A stretch of 34,254 nt of DNA from Pseudomonadota bacterium (GTDB taxonomy: Bacteria > Pseudomonadota > Gammaproteobacteria > Burkholderiales > REEB80): assembly GCA_028873515.1 (NCBI GenBank), contig JAGWIG010000028.1, positions 1-34,254 of the forward strand, in the 5' to 3' direction. A program made the translations under genes and the position numbers. The notes under the pieces were generated by a model that saw only the letters and a list, made by a program, of their open reading frames with translations, did no database searches and was not told the DNA's origin. Shown one piece after another: positions 5,553-12,602 of the stretch. Position 1 is the stretch's first letter. The number at the start of each line of letters is the position of its first letter.

Positions 5553-7196
5553 ATGAATCAGATTAAGGGAATGAAAGCGTTGCAGGGCAGTCTGCATCTT
5601 GTTGCACGGGCCCTGTCAGACAATCTGCGTGTTGAAGTGATCGTCGGCGGGGAGCGGGCCTGCACGGACGGGAAGAAAATTATCCGGCTGCCTTCTTTGC
5701 CGCTGGAGTGTGACAAGGCGAAAGTCCTGGCTTTTGGCTATATTTCACATGAGGCTGCGCATCTGCTTTATACGGATTTCAGGGTCTGGCACCAGTACGT
5801 GATTACGCCTATCCGCCAACATCTGCTCAATGTGCTCGAAGATATCCGGATTGAGCTTGAAATGAACCGACGCTACCCAGGATGCCAGGGGTTTATCGGA
5901 AATCTGGTCAGGGAGCTGGTTGCTGAAGGCCTTTTTGGGGACGCGCAAAGTGCCAATCCGGTCAGCCTGATGCAGGATTACCTGTTGCGCCAGATGCGCT
6001 TTGAGATCCTGGGCCAGAAGGCAATGGGTCCTCTTGCCCTGGCAACTGGAGCCAGGCTTGAAACCCTGATAGGGGCAAACCTGAAAAGGCGCCTGGATGA
6101 ATTGATGCGACAGATATCCAGGGCCCAGTCTACCCGGGATGCCTGCAGTCTTGCTGAAGCCATCCTGACCCTGTTCCGGAACGAGCTCGATGAGGCATCC
6201 CGTCCGCATGGGCCGGACCTGGCTTCGACCAGTACAGTCCTGCCGCCTGGAGTGGAAGAAGGGGTTAAAGAGGGCCGGAAAGAGGAGTGTCCTGGACGGT
6301 TTGAGGCCATAAAGCAGATTCTTGCGGCTTCGATAGACGCAGCGCAGCAGGGATTGGGAGAACGGGCCGGGAAAAGGATGGAGGAACTGTCCCGTTCCTC
6401 CCCTTCCGGGATCACCCTCGATACCCCGGATTCGAGGCTTTGCGAAGGCAGGGGGCAAGGTGATGAGCTGATACGGGAGGTTAAAGGTGAAACGAAAGCC
6501 CTGCGCCGGCGCATTCAGGGCCTGCTGCAGGATCGATCCCGCTCCAGAAGCATGGTCACTTCGCGTTCTGGCAGCCGGATTCAGTCCAGGCGGCTTTATC
6601 GTTTACGGATTGGAGATACAGGCATTTTCAGGCGTGTGCATGATGCCCCGGAGCCTCAAGCGGCCATCCAGATTCTGGTGGATCGTTCCGGCTCCATGGA
6701 AGGCCCGGCTTTCGAGACGGCAAAACGGGCCAGCGCAGCCGTTGCCTTGGCACTTGAAGGCTTGCCCCATGTGGTGGTATCGGTTGCGGTTTTCCCGTTT
6801 TCGCTAACCGGGCAGTCCGAGGGTATCGGTGTATTGACCCGTTTTGGGGAGCCAATTCGCCAGAGCATGATGCGATATGCAGATCTTGAGGCGGAAGGCA
6901 CGACGCCCATGGCTCCGGCATTGATGTGGGCAGGACTTCAGCTTGCTGCCCAGCAGCATGAACGTAAAATTCTGCTGGTCATGACCGATGGGGTGCCGGA
7001 TAACGCCAGTCTGACACGGACCGTTATCCGGGAAATCACCGCCTGCGGTATTGAGGTCATGGCGTTGGGTCTTCATCAGGATATTTCCTGTTTCTTCAGT
7101 CTGAACCAGACCCTCCATTCCATTTCGGAGCTGCCACAGGCTTTGTTCAATATGCTGGGCAGAGCCCTGATTCAGCCTGGCAGCAGATTATCCTGA
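5553..7196 (+). CDS. CobT-like VWA-domain protein with HEAAH motif
   Basis: A 547-residue protein with AGGA eight bases before ATG 5553. Residues 66-70 read HEAAH, an HExxH zinc-peptidase-type motif, followed by LLYTDF. The middle (about 200-350) is charged and variable. A VWA domain occupies about 370-540, with the MIDAS motif DRSGSM near residue 376, a GTTPMAPAL segment supplying the conserved Thr, and LLVMTDGVPDN. CobT-like VWA proteins act with MoxR/CobS-type ATPases, and one is encoded two genes upstream. The HExxH motif suggests metal binding or proteolysis, but whether it is catalytic is inference. This is the last gene of the block before a terminator and an IS relic. Confidence 0.8.
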   Translation: MNQIKGMKALQGSLHLVARALSDNLRVEVIVGGERACTDGKKIIRLPSLPLECDKAKVLAFGYISHEAAHLLYTDFRVWHQYVITPIRQHLLNVLEDIRIELEMNRRYPGCQGFIGNLVRELVAEGLFGDAQSANPVSLMQDYLLRQMRFEILGQKAMGPLALATGARLETLIGANLKRRLDELMRQISRAQSTRDACSLAEAILTLFRNELDEASRPHGPDLASTSTVLPPGVEEGVKEGRKEECPGRFEAIKQILAASIDAAQQGLGERAGKRMEELSRSSPSGITLDTPDSRLCEGRGQGDELIREVKGETKALRRRIQGLLQDRSRSRSMVTSRSGSRIQSRRLYRLRIGDTGIFRRVHDAPEPQAAIQILVDRSGSMEGPAFETAKRASAAVALALEGLPHVVVSVAVFPFSLTGQSEGIGVLTRFGEPIRQSMMRYADLEAEGTTPMAPALMWAGLQLAAQQHERKILLVMTDGVPDNASLTRTVIREITACGIEVMALGLHQDISCFFSLNQTLHSISELPQALFNMLGRALIQPGSRLS

Positions 7197-7210
7197 ACAG
7201 GCAGAGAAGC

Positions 7211-7247
7211 GATCCCGTTTGGCTGACGCCCGGCGGGATCCTTTTTT
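7211..7247 (+). terminator. Intrinsic terminator after the VWA gene
   Basis: GATCCCG (7211-7217) pairs with CGGGATC (7234-7240), with an inner GGC/GCC pair, and six T's follow at 7242-7247. A CAGGAAG resembling a ribosome binding site follows at once, as before the other genes of the block. The gene expected next is missing because the IS21-like end begins at 7266. Confidence 0.7.
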
Positions 7248-7265
7248 CAGGAAGCCAGTTCCAGG

Positions 7266-7598
7266 TGTCAATGGCAAGTGAATCATCCCCCAAGGTGGCA
7301 AAGTAAAATTCCCCAGTTTTGGATGATCAGCCTGATGGGATCATTGTTGTTCTCCTTTTTCTTTGGGTGGGCGACCTCGGTGGTGGGGAGGATGGGTTGC
7401 AGAGAATGAATGGCGGGGGTGGGACAGACCTTGAGGTAAAAGTACCGCATGTTTTTTCAGGCGATAGCTGTTGCCGTCGATCTGGATGATGATGGCATGA
7501 TGGAGCAGGCGGTCCTTGTGGGTGATCACCAGGCACCCGGTCTGGCCGTCGATGACGGCATCGAGCAGTTTTTTCAAGCCTTTCTTGTGGTGGTTCAT
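7266..7598 (-). mobile_element. IS21-family right-end remnant
   Basis: Read on the minus strand, an IstB-like C-terminus is followed by GC-poor DNA with repeated TTTTACTTTGCCAC and TTGCCATTGACA words. These are typical of the multiple terminal repeats of IS21-family elements. The end is placed at TGTCAATGGC (7266-7275). Only the distal part of istB and one terminus remain; istA and the other end are absent, so it is immobile. Confidence 0.6.
7341..7598 (-). pseudogene. Chimeric IS607-TnpA / IstB fragment
   Basis: An 85-codon frame joins two unrelated transposition proteins. Its first part, MNHHKKGLKKLLDAVIDG followed by CLVITHKDRLL, is the conserved helix-strand segment of IS607-family serine recombinases (TnpA). 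It then continues as HHAIIIQIDGNSYRLKKHA plus a basic proline-rich tail, the C-terminus of IstB, the IS21 helper ATPase. The join falls at the DRLL shared by both families (VTHKDRLL in IS607, LLDRLLHH in IstB). No catalytic residue of either parent remains. It is almost certainly non-functional, though still an open frame. Confidence 0.65.
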
Positions 7599-7708
7599 GT
7601 CTGAGCCAGGTTCGGCGATGACCGCCCGCCGTGTGCTCCGCAGTCAGTTTGCCTGTCACCTACCTGCGGCACAGTGTCGTGATCGGCACGCCCAGCGCCT
7701 GCGCGGTC
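7599..7708 (-). pseudogene. Degraded N-terminus of an IS607-type recombinase
   Basis: On the minus strand directly after the zeta-like gene, one frame reads KTAQALGVPITTLCRR then stop, the MerR-like helix-turn-helix of IS607 TnpA. A second frame then reads GKLTAEHTAGGHRR, the following conserved wing, and a third reads EPGSDMNHHKKG into the chimeric fragment. So the 5' part of an IS607 tnpA is present but broken by frameshifts and an internal deletion of the catalytic-serine region. Confidence 0.55.
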
Positions 7709-8371
7709 TTATTTGTACGTGGATTCTATGGCAGCCTGCACGATCGGGCGGGCCCACCCGGGTGTGGTCTTCAGGGCGTCCGGGTTCCCCGGATCGGGAT
7801 AGACCATCTGGCTACCGATCGTTTCCAGAACCCGGACCAGATCGGGAATCTCCTGATTGGGCATTGCCTCTGCGCTGTTGTCGAATATCTGCAGGCGGGT
7901 CAGTTGCGGTAACAGCTTGATAAGGTTGGTGCGACTGCTGATCCAGCGTTCGCGAATCTTGCCTTCCGGTATGGCATGGCCGCCGTGCTCGACACGAAGC
8001 TGAACCCGCTTGAGATGCAGTTCCACAGTGGAGAGACCACAAAACAGCATTATGATGTCGTGGGAACGGCTTGCCTTGGACAGCATGTCAGGAATGCTCC
8101 TGCCACCAAGAGTGGTTTCAAAGGCATAGCTTGTTTTCTGGATAAGGGCATCTTCAAGCCGGGACCGGTTGTGTTCCCAGGCGCGGCTATTGGCCTGGGC
8201 GGAATCCAGGTTGAATTGTGCCCGTAGCTCACGTGCATAGGTGTCAGGGTTGAACCAGTCCAGTCCATGCTCGAGCAGCAGAGCTCCTCCCATCGAGCTC
8301 TTTCCAGCCCCGTTGACCCCTGCCAGCACGAAGATAAAGGGACGCTTTGTGATACCTTCCGTTATGGGCAT
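7709..8371 (-). CDS. Zeta-toxin-like P-loop kinase (COG4185 type)
   Basis: A 220-residue protein starting at ATG 8371, one base inside the antitoxin's stop (TGATG), so the two are translationally coupled. Walker A is GVNGAGKSS at residues 18-26. NPDTYARELR follows, then YAFETTLGG (~83-90) and GGHAIPEGKIRERW (~130-143), ending with IFDNS. This is the signature order of the predicted ABC-type ATPase/zeta toxin group. Zeta toxins phosphorylate UDP-N-acetylglucosamine or related sugars, but the substrate here is unknown. The partner is a Phd/YefM-type antitoxin rather than epsilon. The stop codon abuts the IS607 relic. Confidence 0.75.
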   Translation of the reverse strand: MPITEGITKRPFIFVLAGVNGAGKSSMGGALLLEHGLDWFNPDTYARELRAQFNLDSAQANSRAWEHNRSRLEDALIQKTSYAFETTLGGRSIPDMLSKASRSHDIIMLFCGLSTVELHLKRVQLRVEHGGHAIPEGKIRERWISSRTNLIKLLPQLTRLQIFDNSAEAMPNQEIPDLVRVLETIGSQMVYPDPGNPDALKTTPGWARPIVQAAIESTYK

Positions 8372-8724
8372 CAGTACGACTTGCCGGCCTTGGGCCGGTT
8401 GGCGAGTTTTCCCCTGGTTTCAAACAGGGACTGTATTTTATGGTCCGCTCCGGGTTCCTGCAGGACAGCCAGTCGGGCGTTGAAACGGTTAGTCAGTTCA
8501 TCCAGCAGGGTTTGCTCCCGGGTTTTGAGCGCCTGGATTTCAGTGACGAGAGACTGGTACTGGCTTGCATCCAGCAGCACCATCTCCACTACGGAATGAT
8601 TGGTAATGGCGACGCTGCCTGACTGCTGGACCAGTCGTACTACATTGGCCCACTTGTTTTTTACCTGGGAAGCGTTTTGACGGGGTAAGGCGTGAAGGTC
8701 AGGAAGTCCGGTGATCATGTTCAT
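8371..8724 (-). CDS. Phd/YefM-type antitoxin
   Basis: A 117-residue protein starting at ATG 8724 (MNMITGLPD). ATGs at 8751 and 8778 are in frame, but both fall in the probable promoter. Residues ~15-70 carry NASQVKNKWANVVRLVQQSGSVAITNHS in two halves followed by EMVLLDASQYQSL, the Phd/YefM DNA-binding fold in which the N-terminal strand-helix binds the operator. The C-terminal half is a charged helix that would bind the toxin. It is coupled to the zeta-like toxin by TGATG. A 12-bp inverted repeat lies just upstream and is a likely autoregulatory operator. Confidence 0.75.
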   Translation of the reverse strand: MNMITGLPDLHALPRQNASQVKNKWANVVRLVQQSGSVAITNHSVVEMVLLDASQYQSLVTEIQALKTREQTLLDELTNRFNARLAVLQEPGADHKIQSLFETRGKLANRPKAGKSY

Positions 8725-8753
8725 GTCCCAAAAAAGTCCAGATAAGGACATTG

Positions 8754-8797
8754 TGGCAAAAATGGCCTTATATTTCAAGTTTTATCCATTTTTGCCA
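8754..8797 (-). promoter_or_regulatory. Probable promoter/operator of the Phd-zeta pair
   Basis: TGGCAAAAATGG (8754-8765) and CCATTTTTGCCA (8786-8797) form a perfect 12-bp inverted repeat with a 20-base spacer. On the minus strand a TTGAAA box lies in the spacer (8779-8774), and 17 bases later a CACAAT box (4 of 6 to TATAAT) lies by 8756-8751. A start of transcription near 8745 would leave ATG 8724 as the first usable start. Binding at the repeat would cover the promoter, as in autoregulated toxin-antitoxin operons. Confidence 0.5.
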
Positions 8798-9898
8798 GGG
8801 CTATACCGCCGGGCATGTTTCCGGTTCCAGGGGCATGGGTTGACCATTCAGCTGCTTTATGCTCCGGGTTACAGACCAGATTGAGAAAAGTCGGCTGGAA
8901 AGCTGTTAAACCCGGTCTTTTTACAGGTTAATAGCCTTTATCAGCCTGCACCGGCATAAACCGTCAGGTTGGTTAGGCTGCCCAAGCCTGTTATGCCGTG
9001 CCTTCTTTTCCTTGAATGGCAAGCAGGTTGATTCCGGAGTTATTTATCAAACCCTTGTCCAGTTTGCCTGATAGCCGGGTGTTTCCCATGTTCGGCTGCA
9101 TGCAGGTGAGACTTTAAGCCCGTCGCCCAGGGTATTTTTTTTCGGTTTTAAGGTGTTTCCATGAGCCTTGGCATCTGTGTTTTGTCCCCGGATTCCTGCA
9201 CCCTGGTACAGGCTGGGTGGTTCATCCGGTACCAGAATCCGCAGTTGGGAAAAGGAAAGTATTGAATAATGCCATGAATTTTATTTTCCTCTTCCTCTCT
9301 GTGCCGATGAGGTATTTCGGGAGTAAACCTAACAGGTGTTTCTTGTGAAAGCCAGATGTGGCAAGCCTTTCACGTTTTTAATTCTCATACTGTTCAGGCT
9401 GATTCATCAAATCTTTCCAAGAGGAGGGAATCTGGAAAATATGTGAAATTCATTTTTTGTTGGATATGCATAAAATAATAATGTTTTTTTTCATATAGTT
9501 ATATAATTTTATTTAAAAAAAAATAAAAATAGCTTGACGAGAGAATCCTTTTTTTTCAACGATAAAAAAAGGCGAAACCTGGAGATATCCGGAAAGTTTA
9601 ATCCCTGTGAAGGAGAACCCGGTGGAAGGTCGCTTTTTTTAAAAAGTCCTGTTTTTCCTTTTTGGATTTGAAGGGCGGGGAGGTATGCATGCCTTGCCCA
9701 GCCATTTGATGGGTAAATCCCGGCTGGCTCTTATGGACATGAAGCAGGAAAAACGGGTTGAATGCTGTTGAAGTATTGGGGAATCGAGGGGGCAGGATCT
9801 GCCGGGTCCAGCATGAAAAGCCGGGCTCCTGGAAGCAGGGAAGGCCGTTTTGGTTCTTACGGAATTTAATGCAGTACAAAAATAAAAATGAGGGCAGC
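8798..9898. other. 1.1-kb gene-poor stretch with an AT-rich block
   Basis: No convincing protein gene is visible on either strand. Bases about 9430-9560 are strongly AT-rich, with runs of T8 and A9, in contrast to the GC-richer flanks. One small frame, ATG 9161 to TGA 9265 (34 codons, AAGG upstream), follows a T8 run but resembles nothing. The stretch precedes the FlhDC-like activators and could hold their promoter, an oriT or a small RNA; none of these is demonstrated. Confidence 0.4.
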
Positions 9899-10210
9899 AT
9901 GAATCCAGAAACAGAGAATCCGATGCACCATCTCAATCTAACCATCCTGCTTACGGTACGGCATATGCTAGCCGAGGATCGCAGCCGGTCGATCCTTGCG
10001 TTCCGTCTGAGCGAGGAAACCACGGCATGGATAGAGAAACTGAAGCTAGAAGAAATCCTGCATATTGCCAGGGTGGATTATTTTCTTTGCGATTTCAACA
10101 ATACCTGGAAGACTCTCCAGGTACAGACCAAGCTTTCGCCTAATTCCATTGCCCAGAAAGCCTATGCCCTGCTTAACCAGACAGCTGCAGAAAGAGCGCG
10201 GAATGCATGA
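9899..10210 (+). CDS. FlhD-like activator subunit (SetD/AcaD type)
   Basis: A 103-residue protein. ATG 9899 has GAGGG upstream; a second ATG lies eight codons in. The sequence reads HHLNLTILLTVRHMLAEDRS, then AFRLSEETTAWIEKL and IARVDYFLCDF, the helical pattern of FlhD. FlhD partners FlhC in a heteromeric transcription activator. On SXT/R391 and IncA/C elements the homologues SetDC and AcaDC switch on transfer genes. Its position next to flhC-like, traI and traD genes, with no flagellar gene near, favours that role here. The 3' end overlaps the next gene by eight bases. Confidence 0.75.
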   Translation: MNPETENPMHHLNLTILLTVRHMLAEDRSRSILAFRLSEETTAWIEKLKLEEILHIARVDYFLCDFNNTWKTLQVQTKLSPNSIAQKAYALLNQTAAERARNA

Positions 10211-10754
10211 TTTGACCCAATACAGCCGCAGGCGGGTCCAGATCATTGAATTATGTGAACTGGGCTTAAGGCCGAGCTTCATCCAGGAGGCGGTTCCAGG
10301 GTTTAGGACCGAGGAAATTATCCGGATGTATCAGGCCGTGCAGGGAAAACGATCCAGTAAGGGCAACATGCCGGCCAAGGACGCCAAGTTTCTCTATAAC
10401 GAGCATACAACGCATCAGCTTTGCCTGCATGGATCCATTCTGGGTCGCTGCATGGATATTCTGAGACGGCATCCCCTGGCGGATGCCGTGGTGCTGATTA
10501 CTGCCTACAGGGAATATTTGCGCCTGATTCATCCGGGGGAGGCGTTCATTGATGCCAATCGGGCCTGGACCATGGTCCAGGCTTTCAGGAACAATAAACT
10601 GGAGCTTATCCGCTGTTCCACCTGCCACGCCGAGTATGTCGACGGCTATCGGATGAGGAGCAATTCCTGTCCCATCTGTTTCACGCTGAGAAAACGGGAA
10701 TTGTATCAGGATGCCCATCTGGCCTTGCAGGCTTTGGCAGAATGTTCCTCCTAG
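10203..10754 (+). CDS. FlhC-like activator subunit (SetC/AcaC type)
   Basis: A 183-residue protein starting at ATG 10203, inside the end of the flhD-like gene. It shows LTQYSRRRVQIIELCELGL at the N-terminus and four cysteines at residues 138, 141, 156 and 159 (CSTC and CPIC). These match the zinc site of FlhC in spacing and position (137, 140, 157, 160 in the E. coli protein). With the FlhD-like partner it should bind promoters of the mobile element; possible targets are the traI operon directly downstream and the 2358 operon. Full length, with no defect visible. Confidence 0.85.
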   Translation: MHDLTQYSRRRVQIIELCELGLRPSFIQEAVPGFRTEEIIRMYQAVQGKRSSKGNMPAKDAKFLYNEHTTHQLCLHGSILGRCMDILRRHPLADAVVLITAYREYLRLIHPGEAFIDANRAWTMVQAFRNNKLELIRCSTCHAEYVDGYRMRSNSCPICFTLRKRELYQDAHLALQALAECSS

Positions 10755-10850
10755 GAACGAGAGGAAGTCCGGGGGGAATTCCTGTCGGGTTGCCAGATCG
10801 GGATGGGCAGGTTGGGGTCGAAGGCAAAATCCCCGTGAATAGAAGGAAAA

Positions 10851-12602
10851 ATGGCGATTTTCGATGGTGTATTGGCAGGAACTTTTTTTCACAATTGCAG
10901 GATGAAAAAAACCGGCCTTGAGCATGTTCATTTCAGGATGCAAGGAGTTGCAGGGGACAGGATCCTGCCCCTGCCTCCGTCCTTGCATTCCGGTCCTGAC
11001 CCGGTTTGTTCTTCCGGACAGGCCGGTATCCCGGTTATTCCTCCTGAGGACATCCTGAAGACGCATCAGGATATTCTCAGACGTATCCGCCAGGCGAGCG
11101 GGATGGATGTAGATTCATACGCGCGGTTGATGCAGCCGGTTATCCTGCGCTATCTCCAGAACGTTCATCTGCTGCCCGCTACCCGGAAACAGGGATTCAG
11201 CCATGGCGGTGGATTGTTCCGGCTTGGACTGGAAGTGGGTTTTTTTTCCATGCAGGGAGTGGATGGGGTGATTTTCAGCCATGGACCCCGGATGCGAATT
11301 CTTGAGCCGCGGTGGAAATATGCGGCTTTTCTATGCGGGATGTGCCTTGAATGGCATCGCTGCCTGAGTGGGATGAGCATTACCGATATACGCGGTGAAG
11401 CATGGTTCCCCTTTGGGGAAACCCTGTGGGAATGGGCAAGAAGCCGGCAACGCTATTTTGTGCTCTGGGAGCCGGAGGGTGTTCCCGAAGCCGAAAAAAG
11501 GGCCTGTACCGCGTTCATCCTGTCGCGTATCGTCGAGCGCTGTGGGTGGCATTACCTGGATGAGGGCAGTCCACAAATCATACGGGAGCTGATGTTCACG
11601 ATTACCCGCAGTGTGCCTGGTGAAGCGGATACCCGGCTTGGCAGGATAGTCCGGCCCATGCTTGCCAGGGTTATGCAGCGGGAGCAGGGGTGCTTTACTG
11701 GATCCCCCCTTCATCCTGTTACAGATGTCCGTCTTGCCCCCAGGGTGCTGATGGCCATGCAGAAGCTGGTTCAGAAAGGCGTCTGGACAATAAACCAGGA
11801 CAATGCCCCGATCTGGTATTCAAAAGAAGGCCTGTTCCTTGTCTGGAGCCGTGCTGTCGAGGATCTGCATCTCTGGCTTGATTCGGATGATGGAGCCGGC
11901 TTATCCCCGGATCAGGATGGATTATGCGTAAAACTCATCGAGGCCCAAGTATTTTTAGCAGATGGAAACAGGCCTTACTGGGGCATGGTTCTGCCGGGTT
12001 GCTGCGAGGAGGTGGCCGGGGTCAGGTTTGCCCGTCCTGAACTTTTCCTTGAGACAGGTGATAGGGGTATTGCGCTTCCATTGGAAAACCTGCTGTCAAG
12101 GAACCGGATACCGCATGAGGCAGGAAGGGCCTTTGCTTTGGAATCCACGGGGAATACAGGCGGGCAGGAAGACCCTGCAGATGCTATTACGGAAGAAGAA
12201 GGAGTTAAACTCCAGGTCACGGCACGCCCGGCTGGCACACCCCTTCATTTGCCAGAAGCCGGCTCCAGGCAGGGAGCTTCCACTGGCTGTGCTGATATGC
12301 TTGAAGCGGTAGCAAGAGAAAAGCACTGTGGAAATTCCTCAGGGGTGGCAATCCATCGGGAAGGACTGGCGATTTCCCTGCCCTGGATTTTTTCCCATGC
12401 CGAAAATGGAATGGACGTGATCCGCGAACTGTGGGAACGAGGATGGCTATATCGCTCAAGCCTGACCCCTGAAGTGAAGGCCTATCCGGTCGAGATGGCG
12501 GGAAAAACTGAATCCTGCATCATCCTGACCGGGGTGATGGCACGTGAACTTGGATTATGCCCGGGCCAGGGTGCAGGAAAGACAGGATGTCATGAAGCCT
12601 GA
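10851..12602 (+). CDS. traI: MobH-family TraI relaxase homologue lacking the HD residues
   Basis: A 583-residue protein from ATG 10851 (AAGGA three bases upstream; ATG 10902 is an alternative). Residues ~60-175 align in order with the SXT-type TraI_2 domain: IPVIPPEDIL, YLQNVHLLPA, GGLFRLGLEV, EPRWKYAAFL, then SGMSITD. MobH relaxases nick oriT using an HD-type metal site. Here the usual HHH before GGLF is GFSH (115-118), the H of GGLxxHxLEV is L125, and the usual LLHDxGK is MCLEWHR (164-170). The C-terminal ~90 residues, with ISLPWIF and an RELWERGWLY segment, resemble the TraI_2_C domain. It is followed without a gap by traD. Confidence 0.75.
   Translation: MAIFDGVLAGTFFHNCRMKKTGLEHVHFRMQGVAGDRILPLPPSLHSGPDPVCSSGQAGIPVIPPEDILKTHQDILRRIRQASGMDVDSYARLMQPVILRYLQNVHLLPATRKQGFSHGGGLFRLGLEVGFFSMQGVDGVIFSHGPRMRILEPRWKYAAFLCGMCLEWHRCLSGMSITDIRGEAWFPFGETLWEWARSRQRYFVLWEPEGVPEAEKRACTAFILSRIVERCGWHYLDEGSPQIIRELMFTITRSVPGEADTRLGRIVRPMLARVMQREQGCFTGSPLHPVTDVRLAPRVLMAMQKLVQKGVWTINQDNAPIWYSKEGLFLVWSRAVEDLHLWLDSDDGAGLSPDQDGLCVKLIEAQVFLADGNRPYWGMVLPGCCEEVAGVRFARPELFLETGDRGIALPLENLLSRNRIPHEAGRAFALESTGNTGGQEDPADAITEEEGVKLQVTARPAGTPLHLPEAGSRQGASTGCADMLEAVAREKHCGNSSGVAIHREGLAISLPWIFSHAENGMDVIRELWERGWLYRSSLTPEVKAYPVEMAGKTESCIILTGVMARELGLCPGQGAGKTGCHEA

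Noticed and set aside
5745-6458. 237-codon open frame antisense to the VWA gene
   Set aside because: It lies fully opposite a gene with clear motifs and has no recognisable domain; a typical GC-driven shadow.
9530-9575. Possible sigma70 promoter TTGACG with a box 17-20 bases later
   Set aside because: The -35-like word is acceptable, but no -10 box better than three of six matches lies at the right distance.
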